From: Clostridia bacterium
GTDB taxonomy: Bacteria > Bacillota_A > Clostridia > Christensenellales > Borkfalkiaceae
Direction: 5' to 3'
DNA: 48,306 nt
Assembly: GCA_017504735.1 (NCBI GenBank)
Contig: JAFVQP010000076.1
Span: 1 to 48,306 of the forward strand
A model generated the notes under the pieces. That model ran no database searches. It had not been told where the DNA came from and saw nothing but the letters and a program-made list of their open reading frames with translations. Below, one piece after another: positions 7,229-18,700 of the stretch. A program made the translations under genes and the position numbers. Position 1 is the first letter of the stretch. Each line of letters starts with the position of its first letter.

Positions 7229-10090
7229 ATGAAAAAGTTAAAGCTTTTCATTTTGGCAAGCTTAATGATTGGCGCCGTAGGCGTAGGGGTAGGGTGTTCC
7301 AAGGGGGAAACCCTGGCGCAGCCTACGGACGTCGTATATGATATTGAACACGAGTTGACTTGGGCGGCGGTTGACGGCGCAAAGAGTTATCTTGTAGAAA
7401 TTGTCAGCGTTGCGACGGGGGAAACGCAAAATATCCCCGTAAGAAGAACTTCCCCTAAGGTGGATCTCGGTTTCTTGGCGCAAGGGGATTATGAAATCCG
7501 CGTAAAAGCGTTGGGACGAGATGGCGAGACGGAAGGGAAATGGTCGGAAACCGTCTATTTCAACAAGGGCTATGAAACGGGCTGTGTTTATACCTTAATC
7601 AATAACGATAAGGAATACGCTTTGTCTAAATATGGCGAGTCGAGCGGTACGATTTATATCGAAAACGAATATCGCGGCAAACCTGTCACGGAAATTTCTT
7701 CGCGTGCGTTTAAAGGGTATTCGGAAATTGAGTACGTACACGTTGGCGATAACGTAAAACGCATCGGCAGTAATGCATTTTACAATTGTAAAAACTTAAA
7801 AGGCATATATTTCGGGGAAGAATCGACGTTGAATTATATTGGCGTTGGCGCTTTTCAGCAGTGCGCTTTGTTAGAAGAAATTGCCATCCCTGAAGGGGTA
7901 AGCGTTTTATACGATTCGGCGTTTGCATATTGCGGATCCTTGAAAAACGTCACTTTGCATGATAAGCTGACCGCAATTGATGCGTTGGTATTTTCCGATT
8001 GCTTCTCGTTGACAAACGTAGTGATTCCTGATTCGGTAACGTTTTTGGGAAGTTCGGCATTTTCGGGTTGTAAAAATTTACAATCGGTGACGATTGGTGA
8101 AAACGTGAGTGTGATTAACTCGTCGGCGTTTTATAAATGCGGCGCCTTGACGGAAATTAAATTTCACGAAGCAGGCAACTTAAAAACCATTGGCAATGGT
8201 GCGTTTAGCGAATGTACCGCTTTGACCGCGTTGGAAATCCCTGAGGGGGTAGAAGACGTGCAAGCGAATGCATTTTATATGACGGTAGACATCTTGATTG
8301 ATGCGGAAGGCGCGCAAACGTTGCAGGTAAATTCGAAACTTGCGAACGTAGAAATCCCTAGTACCGTAACCCACGTAGGGGCGCAGGCATTCTTTGGGAC
8401 GAAAATGTACATGGATGCATATTTGGCAGAGGAAACCCTCATTTATGCAGATGATTGGGTGATAGATGCTTCCATGGACGCTAGAACCAGCCTGGTTGAA
8501 TTGACGGAAGAGGACTTCAAGGAAGACACCTGCGGTATTGCAGATTCTGCATTGAGCGGTTTTGCGGCATTGGAAGGGGTGTCTTTACCGAACAGTGTGA
8601 AATATATTGGCAATTCGGCATTCCGCAGTAATAAGAAGCTTCGCGAATTTGAAGCCCCTGAAGAAAGCGTAGTGAGCATTGGTCAATATGCATTTATGTA
8701 TTGTGAAATTTTATCCTACGTCGTATTTGGCGATGGGGTAGAAACGATTGGGGAATATGCCTTTGCCGGCTGTACCCGTTTGGATAATACGGAAGATAAC
8801 GTCATTATTCCCGATACGGTAAAAGAAGTAGGGAATAGAGTATTTGTAGGCACCAAATTGGAGGGCGTAAAGGACGAGGACGGTGTTATTTACGCGGGCA
8901 ATTGGGTGATTGGCTGCGCAAAAGAAGCGACGGCGGTAACGCTTCGTGAGGATTGCGTGGGGATTGCAACGTATGCGTTTGCAAATACGTCGGTAAGTAC
9001 GATTACCATTCCTAACAAAAATAAATTGTCGTATATTATGCGCGGCGCCTTCTTCAACTGCACACGTTTGGACATGGTGAATCTCGGCCGTACGTACATT
9101 GAAGAAATTGGCGATTACGCATTCTATGCGTGCGAGTCGATGTCCACCATTTCATTGCCTGATACGTTGGTAAAAATCGGCAGATCTGCATTTAGTCAAT
9201 GTGCGCGTTTGAGCTCGGTTGATTTGTCAATGGAAGATTTGGAAATCATTGGCGAAGCAGCGTTTTTCGGGTGTACCAACTTGGATGAAGTAATCTTCGC
9301 AAATAAATCTGCATTGAAAGAAATCGGTGCGAAAGCCTTCTATAAGTGTGAAAGTTTAACAGAAGTGACTATTCCCGGTACGGTAAAACTTTTGGGCGAT
9401 TATGCTTTTGCAGGCTGTGCGCTCTTGAAAAAAGCGTCGATTGGCAACCAAGTTGCAATCATCGGCAACTATGCATTTGCAAATTGTGAGTCGTTGGGGA
9501 ACGTTACCATCGCCGCAGGTGTAAATGGGATTGGCGATTATGCATTTTACGGCTGTAAAGAGCTTACTAGGGTAAGCATCCGAGAAGCAACTTTGGAAGG
9601 GGAAGGCCTTAAAAGCATTGGCGCGCATGCGTTTAGCGGCGCTGTGAAGCTGTCGATGATCAAATTGCCTTCCACCTTGGAAACGATTGGCGAACAGGCA
9701 TTTAGAAGCTGTGCTTCTTTGACCTACGTCGTTATTCCTGCCAGCGTGAAAACGATGGCGGAGCATGCGTTCTACGGTTGCAGCGGCGCAAGCTTCTACG
9801 TGGAAGAGGGCGTTGTGACCGACGGTTGGAATATCCGTTGGAATTCTAGCTATCAACCCACCGCATGGGGCTGTGTTTTGGCGGAAGATGGGTCTATCGT
9901 ATCGATTACGATAGGGGGAAACTCCTTGTCGAATACTTGGTCGTTGGATGAATTCTATGCGCCTGAAAAAACGGGCTTCAGCTTTGCAGGTTGGGCAACC
10001 GCAGCGGACGGAGAAGTGGTGTATCAGGCAAAGGAAATCGTCAACGCGCCTGTCGGCACGACGTTGTATGCGATTTGGAGTGCAAATTGA
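7229..10090 (+). CDS. Surface lipoprotein with Fn3-like, BspA-type LRR and InlB-type repeat domains
   Basis: I chose the ATG at 7229 (953 residues) rather than the one at 7217. GGAG sits six bases before it, and it gives a clean lipoprotein signal (MKKLKLFILASLMIGAVGVG) with the lipobox cysteine at residue 23. A fibronectin-III-like domain (about 30-115) is followed by many ~23-residue BspA-type leucine-rich repeats, recognisable by IGxxAFxxCxxL and xxIPxxVxxIG. The C-terminal ~60 residues resemble an InlB B-repeat (GFSFAGWATAADGEVVY). Such proteins are anchored to the outer face of the membrane and bind host, polymer or protein ligands; the ligand here is unknown. It follows the VWA genes and precedes another InlB-repeat protein, suggesting a shared surface function. 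Confidence 0.85.
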   Translation: MKKLKLFILASLMIGAVGVGVGCSKGETLAQPTDVVYDIEHELTWAAVDGAKSYLVEIVSVATGETQNIPVRRTSPKVDLGFLAQGDYEIRVKALGRDGETEGKWSETVYFNKGYETGCVYTLINNDKEYALSKYGESSGTIYIENEYRGKPVTEISSRAFKGYSEIEYVHVGDNVKRIGSNAFYNCKNLKGIYFGEESTLNYIGVGAFQQCALLEEIAIPEGVSVLYDSAFAYCGSLKNVTLHDKLTAIDALVFSDCFSLTNVVIPDSVTFLGSSAFSGCKNLQSVTIGENVSVINSSAFYKCGALTEIKFHEAGNLKTIGNGAFSECTALTALEIPEGVEDVQANAFYMTVDILIDAEGAQTLQVNSKLANVEIPSTVTHVGAQAFFGTKMYMDAYLAEETLIYADDWVIDASMDARTSLVELTEEDFKEDTCGIADSALSGFAALEGVSLPNSVKYIGNSAFRSNKKLREFEAPEESVVSIGQYAFMYCEILSYVVFGDGVETIGEYAFAGCTRLDNTEDNVIIPDTVKEVGNRVFVGTKLEGVKDEDGVIYAGNWVIGCAKEATAVTLREDCVGIATYAFANTSVSTITIPNKNKLSYIMRGAFFNCTRLDMVNLGRTYIEEIGDYAFYACESMSTISLPDTLVKIGRSAFSQCARLSSVDLSMEDLEIIGEAAFFGCTNLDEVIFANKSALKEIGAKAFYKCESLTEVTIPGTVKLLGDYAFAGCALLKKASIGNQVAIIGNYAFANCESLGNVTIAAGVNGIGDYAFYGCKELTRVSIREATLEGEGLKSIGAHAFSGAVKLSMIKLPSTLETIGEQAFRSCASLTYVVIPASVKTMAEHAFYGCSGASFYVEEGVVTDGWNIRWNSSYQPTAWGCVLAEDGSIVSITIGGNSLSNTWSLDEFYAPEKTGFSFAGWATAADGEVVYQAKEIVNAPVGTTLYAIWSAN

Positions 10091-10179
10091 TAGAAAATTT
10101 GCGCTAGAAAAAGGAAGATTGTACGGAAGGGGTGAACTCTTCCAACGATAAGATAAATCAGAAAAAACGGAGGCGAAAA

Positions 10180-13100
10180 ATGGCATTTTCCGATGAAATG
10201 AATAACATAGAAGAAAATAACGTAACGGAAGAAACCGTAGAAGAAACAGTTACGGAAGAAATCGTTGAAGAAACGATTGCGACGGAGCCTGCTGTGGTGA
10301 AAAAGCCGTTGGACAAGAAGAAGATTGCTTTAATTGCAGGGATTGCGGCAGGCGTTGGTGCGGTGGTAATTGGTACCATCGTGGCAATAGCGGCATCTAA
10401 AGGCGGTAAGGAAGAAATTGAATACTCCTTCATCACGGACGGCGGCGTGGCAATCGAAAACGTTACGCTTGAAAAGGGTGAATCGTTTGAATTGCCCACT
10501 CCTACCAAGGAAGGGTATAAATTTGAAGGTTGGTACACCAACCCTGAATTTACGGGCGATCGTGTAACGACGGTTGTTGCGGATAAGAGTGTGACGTATT
10601 ATGCAAAATGGACGGCGCTTTGCGCGATTACGTTGGACGTAAACGGCGGCAGCCTTTCGGAAACGAGCATTTATGCAGAAGCAGGCGTAAGCGTGTATGA
10701 ATTGGTGAAAGACCTTACCCCCACGAAGCCTGGTCTTACCTTTGGCGCGTGGTTTGTCAACGGCAAGGAACTTGACAAAAACGTGCGCGTACCTGCGGAA
10801 GGGATTAGCCTGAAAGCGGAATATAAGGTAGAATACACCGTTGAAATCTATATGGATAACTTGGACGGCGACGGTTATGCGAAGTCGGAAGAGGCAAGCT
10901 TTGTTGCAAGCGATTACGTAGGTAAAAAGATTTCGCCCGATTTTGACGTAACGGGTTGTACGCAAACGGACAATGCGGAAGAAGTATTGACGGTGACCCT
11001 TTCTGAAACGGCGGCAAACAACGTCCTTAAGGCATATTTCAATAGAAAAACCTATACCATCACCTTTAACCCCAACTATCCCGGCAATGGCTCGATTGGG
11101 AAAAAGACGATTGATGCAAAATACGGCGCAGAAGTACCCGTGACTTCCGATGTTTCCGAGTATATGAAAGAAGGGTATTGCATGGTGGGTTGGTCCACGA
11201 GTGCGACGAGCGGTGAAATCACCTATGCGGCGGATTTGGATGCATTGTTGTATAACGCAGGGGCAAACGAGGACAAGGGCTATACCATCAAGGTAGAAAG
11301 AGAAACCGTATTGTACGGCGTATGGCAAAAGGGTAGCACGGATATCTTCGGCGGGAACGACTACGTTTTCTACACCGAAGGTATGGGTGAAACCATTTAT
11401 CTTGCGCGCGGCAACGTATTCTTCAAAGGGGAATATGATGCGGAGAAGAATACCTTCAAATTCAAGGAAGGTAAATACGTAATTTTGGAAGGTAAATTGC
11501 TTGAAAACGGCAAGTTCCTGTACAGCAATACCGAACGTCAAGTGTCAAGTAAACTGTATAAAGCAGGGGTTGGGCTTGATGAAAACGTTATGTTGCGTAT
11601 GGACGATACGGACGGTATTACCTACACCACGTACGATGCGGAAACAGGTAAAAAGGCCACCGAATCCAAGGGTACCTACGAACGTGTGAAAGACAACGAA
11701 TATCTTGCAACCTTTACGGAAACGGATGGGGAAGAAGTAACGACGACGTTGTATTTCATGGTCGGTCAGGTTGAGGGAGAATCGGCTTTCCAAATCCGTA
11801 ACGAAGAAGAATATAACGCAGGCGCATTCATTTTCTCGGGGATTATGAAAAACGAGCTTGGCGGTTATACGTTTGGTTATCGTAACGATATCAGCCTTAC
11901 CTTTGACGGGTTTGGTACGGCGACTTGGTCGCAAAGCGGTGCAAACTCTTACTACAACTACAAAAAGTTGGAAGACGGTACGTACGTTTTGACCGATTCT
12001 AACGAAAATGAGTTTGGCGTTGTTCGTTTGAGCACGGATGCCAACGTACAAACGCAGGCAAAGAGCTTCTTCGTTTACGATAAGAGATTGGATACCACCG
12101 TTACCTTGGAAGACGGCGCAACCTTAACGATGAACGGTATCGGTTCCGCTACCTACACGAAGGATAATAAGACGGTAACGTCCTATTACGTGACGACGAA
12201 TATGCCCATGGGCGGTACGATGGTATCGATTGTAGAAGATAAAAACAATTATTTGGAGTATAAGTTCCTTTTGACCTTCAAAGAAGAAGGGGAGACGGAA
12301 GTTATTGACACTGCAAAAGAGTTGCTCAATACTTACGCGCAATACTACTACAAAGACGAAAAGAGTTTGTACTATGCGCCGATGCTCGTCCTTGACGAGG
12401 AAGAAGCGGGCAGGGCAAGCCTTTACGGTTATACTGCGCAAAGAACCTATCTTAAGGTTGCGGAAGGTACGTACACGAAGTTGGAAGACGGCACCTACCT
12501 CTTTGAACGTGACGGTGATGGTTCTAACTACGAATACGTACAGGAAGAACCCATCAACTTGAGTACGGTAGAAAAATTTGTTTTCCAGATTGGCAATCAA
12601 TCGGGATATGAAATTCACTACTGGTACAGCTTTAACGACGTGACGATGGGGGATAACGTAGATTATACCTCGGGCGAAGCTACCTTAAAGCTGGTTGGCG
12701 GGTTTGCTTACTATAAAGCAACGGCAAGTATGAACGTTGCGGTTGGTGCCTTTACCAAGAACGGCAACGTAATCACCTTCACGGATGCGAAGGGGGAAGA
12801 GTACTACATTGAATTGGATGACGATGCGAAGAGTTTTGCTGTCTTAGAATATGCGCCTTACACGGCATATTGGCTTGAGCCGAACAACCAAGGCAACAGC
12901 GATTACTCGTTGAAATTTGACGGTAAGGGCGGTGCGACCTACACCGTGGTTGATGGTGAAACGACGACGGAAACGGTGGGTACGATTGCATTGACGGGTG
13001 CAACGACCTTGTTTGGTGAGGACGTGTACGTCTTTACGGCAAGCGACAACAGCGTTACCTTCGAATATATTATGCTTACGAGCGGTGCAACCACCTTCTA

Positions 13101-15306
13101 TTTGAAGAAGGACGTTACTTACGCCGCAGGGGAATATACCTCTACGCAAAGTGCGATGGACGGCGTATTTACTTTGGACGGCTTCTGCAATGAAGCCAAG
13201 TACGTGGACGGTGATCTTGTTTATGAGGGTAAATACTACGTAAAGGATAACGTAGTGTACTTCCAGTCGCAAGGTCAAACCTATGTATTGGATAAGGCGG
13301 GGGATAAGCAGTTTACCCTTCGCGGTGAAGAATACGGTAACTACGCTTTCTTCGAAAATCAATATTTTGGGGATTTGTACTTCGAATTTGACGGTTATGG
13401 AAAGTTGACTGTATTTAACCTTGAAAAGCAGGGTGACGAATACGTACGCGCGAACGTACAAACGGGTACGTACGATAAAAACGGCAGCGTTTATACCTTG
13501 ATTTTTGGGGAAGAAGCAAATAAAAAGACCTACATATGCGAATACAATGGTTTGAGCTACAAAGGCGAGGACGAAAAATCGTACAAGGTATTGTCCAACA
13601 AAGCGGACGTTGCAAGAAACGTTTTGATTGACACGGAAGATTGGGCTGTATTGATTTTGGACGAATTCGGCGGCGCAATCAAATACGATACGATGGGTCA
13701 AAAGCGAACGGGTAGATATACGCGTATCACCGATACGTTGTTATATTTTGTAAACTCGCAGGGTACGGACGCATGCTTGTACAATTGCGATATGGAAAAC
13801 GGTAAGGCTTCGCCTAGCGACTTGAAGGATAGAAGCTACTACACGTCCGATTTGAAGGCGTTGAACTTCACCAAGTATGGTTTTGCAATTTTCAACGGCG
13901 ATCAGGAAAACGTTAGATTCTACCAGATGGATGGTAACAACGTTATCATTTACCGCCGTCCTATTAATGAAACGGAAGAGGTGAACGAGTACGGCTTTGT
14001 AACGGATACAAGCTTTGGTGAATTGAACGACGAAGCGAAGGAATATGGCGGCGATACCTATAATAGAAACGGCGGCGCGGAAATTGACTTTGGCCGTGTA
14101 GAAACCAACCTTTCGAGTTATCCCATCTATATGCTTGGTAAAAAGCTGACGATTAACGAGTTGACCTTTGCCCCTGCAGGCGGGGATAACTTCCAGGTTG
14201 CGGCAAGAATTAACATGACCGTTGAAGAAACGGAAAGCGGTTCTACGAGTACGCAGGCGATGACTTGCTCAGTAGTGCGTGAAGACGGTGAAATGTACGT
14301 ATTGTTTAACGGTTTCCGCTTGTATATCAATGCAACCTTCGCAGGCAACGGCGGGGAAAGCACTTTTGAAGCGTACGACCTTAAGTTTAAGCAAAATATG
14401 TACTCCTACCGCTACTTAGACATCTACTACCGCTTGTATGCAATTTACGGCGCATCGAGCGCAAACAGTTATCAAAATACCATCGGTAACATTACGTTGG
14501 AAATGGATTTTGACGTAAACGGTAAAGAAGAAAGCAATAAGATGTCGGCGGAATTCGGTGAAAATGCAAACCTTTACGATTCTGACAATAAATCGTTGAC
14601 CAAGTTGGAAGATAAGCCTTTCACTGCGGTAGGCGACAGCGGCTTGTACTATGTCGACACCACGATGGATGACGGTTACACGTATCGTTTGTACTTTGGT
14701 ATGCAAACACATCAGGTGCTTCGCGCGACGGGTTACATTGTTGTTGGTTTCGTGCGCATGCAGGAATTCACCGTTGATGGCGGTGCGATGGGCGAATACA
14801 CCATTTCCGTTGGCAGAACGATTACCAGCGAAACAGGTCTAAAAGCAGGCGGTGTATTCTCGATGGAATTGAAGAATGCGCAGGGCTCGTTGGGCATGAA
14901 GTACACATCGCTTGACAGCGATTCGTTGTTTGAAGTAAATGGTGAATACCGCTATGTGGATAGAGCGGAGAACGGTAAGGTAACCTACTACTGCGTGACC
15001 TTGACGGAAAACGAAGGCGGCGCAATGGGTGAAGAGGGCAAGGAAAACTTTGCTACTTATCAGTCGGCAGTTGTAACCGCAATGGCGGAAGCAACCGTTA
15101 TGTGCGAAGCGGAAGACGAAGAACGTATTGCGGAAATCGTAAACGGCGAAGTGGTATTGCTCAGACTTCACGGCGTGCTTGTTGTTGCGACGGAATCTAC
15201 GTATGACGCAGATACGAAGACCTATACGGTCGATACCAAGAAGGGTACCAAATATACGGTCAAAGTAGAAGGCGAAAACGTCCTCATTGACGTTGTTAAA
15301 AACTAA
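10180..15306 (+). CDS. Giant membrane-anchored InlB-repeat protein with a long beta-repeat ectodomain
   Basis: The start at 10180 is chosen because GGAGG lies six bases upstream; the GTG at 10132 has a poor site. The 1708-residue protein begins with an acidic Glu/Thr-rich cytoplasmic segment (EETVEETVTEEIVEET), a KKPLDKKK stop and one membrane helix (IALIAGIAAGVGAVVIGTIV). Three or four InlB/Listeria-Bacteroides-type repeats follow (YKFEGWYTNPEFTGD, LTFGAWFVNG). The remaining ~1300 residues contain recurring beta units of the form LxFDGxGxAxY...GxY (LTFDGFGTATW, LKFDGKGGATY, FEFDGYGKLTVF). No catalytic motif is seen. It should be an N-in, C-out surface adhesin or scaffold. It is the last gene before a strong terminator, in one unit with the VWA and LRR genes. 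Confidence 0.8.
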   Translation: MAFSDEMNNIEENNVTEETVEETVTEEIVEETIATEPAVVKKPLDKKKIALIAGIAAGVGAVVIGTIVAIAASKGGKEEIEYSFITDGGVAIENVTLEKGESFELPTPTKEGYKFEGWYTNPEFTGDRVTTVVADKSVTYYAKWTALCAITLDVNGGSLSETSIYAEAGVSVYELVKDLTPTKPGLTFGAWFVNGKELDKNVRVPAEGISLKAEYKVEYTVEIYMDNLDGDGYAKSEEASFVASDYVGKKISPDFDVTGCTQTDNAEEVLTVTLSETAANNVLKAYFNRKTYTITFNPNYPGNGSIGKKTIDAKYGAEVPVTSDVSEYMKEGYCMVGWSTSATSGEITYAADLDALLYNAGANEDKGYTIKVERETVLYGVWQKGSTDIFGGNDYVFYTEGMGETIYLARGNVFFKGEYDAEKNTFKFKEGKYVILEGKLLENGKFLYSNTERQVSSKLYKAGVGLDENVMLRMDDTDGITYTTYDAETGKKATESKGTYERVKDNEYLATFTETDGEEVTTTLYFMVGQVEGESAFQIRNEEEYNAGAFIFSGIMKNELGGYTFGYRNDISLTFDGFGTATWSQSGANSYYNYKKLEDGTYVLTDSNENEFGVVRLSTDANVQTQAKSFFVYDKRLDTTVTLEDGATLTMNGIGSATYTKDNKTVTSYYVTTNMPMGGTMVSIVEDKNNYLEYKFLLTFKEEGETEVIDTAKELLNTYAQYYYKDEKSLYYAPMLVLDEEEAGRASLYGYTAQRTYLKVAEGTYTKLEDGTYLFERDGDGSNYEYVQEEPINLSTVEKFVFQIGNQSGYEIHYWYSFNDVTMGDNVDYTSGEATLKLVGGFAYYKATASMNVAVGAFTKNGNVITFTDAKGEEYYIELDDDAKSFAVLEYAPYTAYWLEPNNQGNSDYSLKFDGKGGATYTVVDGETTTETVGTIALTGATTLFGEDVYVFTASDNSVTFEYIMLTSGATTFYLKKDVTYAAGEYTSTQSAMDGVFTLDGFCNEAKYVDGDLVYEGKYYVKDNVVYFQSQGQTYVLDKAGDKQFTLRGEEYGNYAFFENQYFGDLYFEFDGYGKLTVFNLEKQGDEYVRANVQTGTYDKNGSVYTLIFGEEANKKTYICEYNGLSYKGEDEKSYKVLSNKADVARNVLIDTEDWAVLILDEFGGAIKYDTMGQKRTGRYTRITDTLLYFVNSQGTDACLYNCDMENGKASPSDLKDRSYYTSDLKALNFTKYGFAIFNGDQENVRFYQMDGNNVIIYRRPINETEEVNEYGFVTDTSFGELNDEAKEYGGDTYNRNGGAEIDFGRVETNLSSYPIYMLGKKLTINELTFAPAGGDNFQVAARINMTVEETESGSTSTQAMTCSVVREDGEMYVLFNGFRLYINATFAGNGGESTFEAYDLKFKQNMYSYRYLDIYYRLYAIYGASSANSYQNTIGNITLEMDFDVNGKEESNKMSAEFGENANLYDSDNKSLTKLEDKPFTAVGDSGLYYVDTTMDDGYTYRLYFGMQTHQVLRATGYIVVGFVRMQEFTVDGGAMGEYTISVGRTITSETGLKAGGVFSMELKNAQGSLGMKYTSLDSDSLFEVNGEYRYVDRAENGKVTYYCVTLTENEGGAMGEEGKENFATYQSAVVTAMAEATVMCEAEDEERIAEIVNGEVVLLRLHGVLVVATESTYDADTKTYTVDTKKGTKYTVKVEGENVLIDVVKN

Positions 15307-15315
15307 ATAAGCGAA

Positions 15316-15364
15316 AACTCGGCAAGGCGGCTGAAAAGCTGCTTTGCCGAGTTGTTTTCATTTT
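15316..15364 (+). terminator. Intrinsic terminator after the InlB giant gene
   Basis: A 17-bp stem (15316-15332 with 15337-15353, two G-U pairs) closes a GAAA loop and is followed by GTTTTCATTTT. It ends the first surface-protein unit ten bases after the stop codon. Confidence 0.93.
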
Positions 15365-15603
15365 ACCGATTGATGGGTTGACGGCTTGCTGAAAGACCGT
15401 TTTATTGCGTGCGCTGCATAAGGCGAGAGGGGGAGATTTTGAAATATTCCTCAAAATTCGAAGAAATGGGAAATTGTGTTAAAACCGTGAAAAAATAGGG
15501 CGATTTAAGCGTTTTTTTGATTGTTTCAATCACTTTTTATGATTGCATTTTATGATTTTTTCATATCTATTAATTAATTTTTTTGATTTTGCTTATTTTT
15601 CGA
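15365..15603. other. AT-rich non-coding gap upstream of the protease promoter
   Basis: This stretch between the terminator and the protease promoter contains no plausible start with ribosome binding site and no recognised RNA. It becomes very AT-rich toward the promoter (T-runs near 15540-15600), which may act as an upstream promoter element. Confidence 0.5.
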
Positions 15604-15632
15604 TTTACATTCGTGACAGAATGTGATATAAT
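15604..15632 (+). promoter_or_regulatory. Sigma-70-type promoter of the protease-Opp operon
   Basis: TTTACA at 15604-15609, a 17-bp spacer and a perfect TATAAT at 15627-15632. Transcription would start near 15640, leaving a ~150-nt leader before the protease gene. Confidence 0.85.
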
Positions 15633-15660
15633 ACTATGGTGTCATTATGGGCACAAGCGG

Positions 15661-15736
15661 TTTTTTGTAGATTTCTGAACAAAAAAACATGAAAAAACGG
15701 CACTTTTTTTGAAAAAAACGTTCAAAAAAATTGTGC
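15661..15736 (+). promoter_or_regulatory. Structured A/T-rich 5' leader of the protease gene
   Basis: Two potential hairpins lie in the leader. TTTTTTGT (15661-15668) pairs with ACAAAAAA (15679-15686). GCACTTTTTTTGAA (15700-15713) pairs with 15721-15736 with a two-base bulge. The function is unknown; mRNA stabilisation or translational control is possible. Confidence 0.5.
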
Positions 15737-15789
15737 GAAATATCAGATGGAAAAACAAGGAAAGAATAAATTCTTAAAGGATTGGTAAG

Positions 15790-18700
15790 ATGAAAGGATT
15801 TAAGAAAATTGCAATTAAATGTATGGCGTTCCTCAGCCTGTTTAGCGTTGGCGCAGGTATTGTAGGACAAAGCCTTGCCGAAGCGAAGGGGATTACGCCT
15901 GGTTCGACCTCGGTAAAGTCCAACATTGAAAAAGTGGATGCTTTGGTGGACAACAACGTAGAACAGTACTTTGATCAGAGCGTTGTACAGCCGTTACCCG
16001 GCGTTGTACAAGACAATCAAACGATTTCTGTTATCGTTGAATTGAAAGGCGAAAGCGTCATGGATACCTTTAAGGCGCAATCGACCGTGAATACGGTAAG
16101 CGAGTACGTAAATACAAGCGAGGCGAAGCTCCGCGCGGCTCAAATTGAACAGGAACAAAATTCTTGGATTTATAACTTGAATAAGAGCGGTATTTCCTAT
16201 AAGCTTGGCGAAAGATACGACACGGTATTAAACGGTTTCGAAATCGAAATCCGCGCGAAGGATTTTGAAAAGGTAAACGAATTCTTCGGTAGAAGCGCAA
16301 CGTTGACCGTCGGTGACGAATATGCGCCTGCTTTGGCGGAGCCTGTAACCAACTACGTTGACGTATATGATACGGGTATCTTTGATACTTCCCGTTCGAC
16401 CTATCAAGGCGACGGCGTTGTCGTAGCGGTACTCGATACCGGTCTTGACTACACGCACACCGCATTCAGCGTGGATAACTTCACCACGGAAATCGAAGCG
16501 TTTACCCTTGACAGCGTATCGGAAAAAGTAGGGGAAACGGTTGCATCGAAATTCTCGAAAGGTTTGTCGGGTGAAGACGTTTACGTAAACAAGAAGGTGC
16601 CTTTCGCATACGACTATGCGGACAAGGATCCCGACGTATTGCCCATCAACTCTGATCACGGTACCCACGTTGCAGGTATTATCGCAGGTAAAGACCAAGA
16701 AATTACCGGTGTTGCACCCAATGCACAGCTTGCAATCATGAAGGTATTCTCCGATGCACAGCAAGGTGCAAAAGACAGCTGGATCTTGTCGGCTTTGGAA
16801 GATTGTGTTGCCTTGGGCGTTGACGTTATCAACATGTCCCTCGGTTCGGCAGGCGGTTTCACCCGTGAAGTGGATAAGGCAAACAAGAACAACGTTTATG
16901 ACAAAATCCGCGAAGCAGGTATTTCGTTGATTGTTGCTGCTGGTAACGACGCCAACGCAACCCGCGGTTCGACGAAGAACGGTAGTAACGGTTTGACGAG
17001 CAACCCCGACTCCGGTCCCGTAGGTACGCCTTCGACGTATGAAGCGTCCCTCTCGGTTGCGGCAGTTGACGGTGTAAAGACCCCTTACCTTCGTTGGAAC
17101 GACGATATCGTTTACTTTAAAGAAGCTTCCACCTCCGACTCGGAAACGAGACATTTCGTAGATGAAATTTTGGCGGAAGTAGGTACGGACAGTTATGAAT
17201 TTGAATACGTAACCATCCCTGGTATAGGCCGTTCGGCGGACTACCCCGAAGATAAGAGCTTCTACGAAGGCAAGATCGTGCTTGTAAAGCGTGGTCAAAC
17301 GACCTTCGAAGACAAGGTACGTGTAGCGTTGGTTGAAAAGGGCGCGGCAGGTATCATCATCTACAACAACATTTCCGGTGACATTTCGATGTCCATCGGT
17401 GAAAGCACGGGCAGAGGCGGCGTTTGCTCCATCTCGCAAGACGATGGTGAAAAGCTTGCGGCGCAAGGCAGCGGTATTATCAAGGTAAGCAAAGGTCAGT
17501 TGGCTGGTCCTTTCATGTCCGACTTCTCTTCGTGGGGTCCTACCTCCGACTTGAAGATTAAGCCCGAAATTACGGCGCACGGCGGTGAAATTTACTCGGC
17601 TGTACCTGGTCAAGCGTACGACAGATTGTCGGGTACTTCGATGGCGGCGCCCAACCAGGCAGGTGCTGCGGCGCTTATCCGTCAGTACGTTAAATACAGT
17701 GAAGTATTTGGCGCAGCTGAAGAAATGGAAAAGAAACCCGTAGAAGTTACCACACTTGTAAACCAACTTATGATGTCCACGACGGATATCGTAATGAACA
17801 AGAACGGCGTTGCTTATTCGGTTAGAAAGCAGGGCGCAGGTCTTGTAAACATCATGAACGCATACACCTCCGCATCCTACGTTTCCACCTTCGCAAAGGG
17901 GACGGACGCTGAAGGCAACGAAACCTTGGTAGAAATGGACAAAACCAAGTTTGAACTTGGCGATGACAAGGCGCGTAAGGGCGTTTATGAAATGACCTTC
18001 GCAATCAACAATATCAGCAAATCGTCGGCAACGTACGAGCTTGGCGCGCTTGTGATGACGGAAGGCGTAAGCTCCACCTATACCAGCCACGGCGATACGA
18101 CCGTAACGCAGGAAGGCTACGTATTGAACGGCGCACAAATGAGCATTCTTTCCGTAAGCGGCGGCGAACAAAGCGGTATGAACGTAACGGTTGGTTCGAA
18201 GAAGAGTGCAAAGATTACTGTAAAAATTACTTTGTCGGATGAAGACAAGGCATATATGGATAAATCCTTCAAATACGGTATGTACGTAGAAGGTTATATC
18301 ACGATGAAAGCGGTGTCGGGTACGACGGTAGATATGAACGTGCCTATGCTTGCGTTCTACGGCGACTGGACGGAAGCGCCCATCTTCGACGAAGAATATT
18401 ACGACACGCACAAGGATGAAATCAATGCAGGTCTTGATCCAGAAGACAAATTGATGGAAGACGCATACGCAACGCGTATATATGGCGGTTTGTACAGCGA
18501 ATATATCGGTACGTTGGGTACCTACTACTTCGAACAAAACCCTGCAGCTACGCAGATTGCGGCGGATAAAGATAAGATTTCGCTTTCCAACCAAGAAGGG
18601 GAATCGAATGGTACGTTGAACAGCATCTATTCGATTGCGGCAGGTCTTTTGAGAAACGTTAAGGAATGGAACTTGACCATCGTGGAAGAAACGACGGGTA

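Noticed and set aside
10132..10179. Upstream GTG start for the 1708-residue protein
   Set aside because: The nearest GGAAGG is immediately adjacent to the GTG, whereas the ATG at 10180 has GGAGG at ideal distance and a better-looking N-terminus.
15604..15789. A known riboswitch in the protease leader
   Set aside because: The leader is A/T-rich with simple hairpins and shows none of the conserved cores I would recognise (T-box, TPP, SAM, c-di-GMP).
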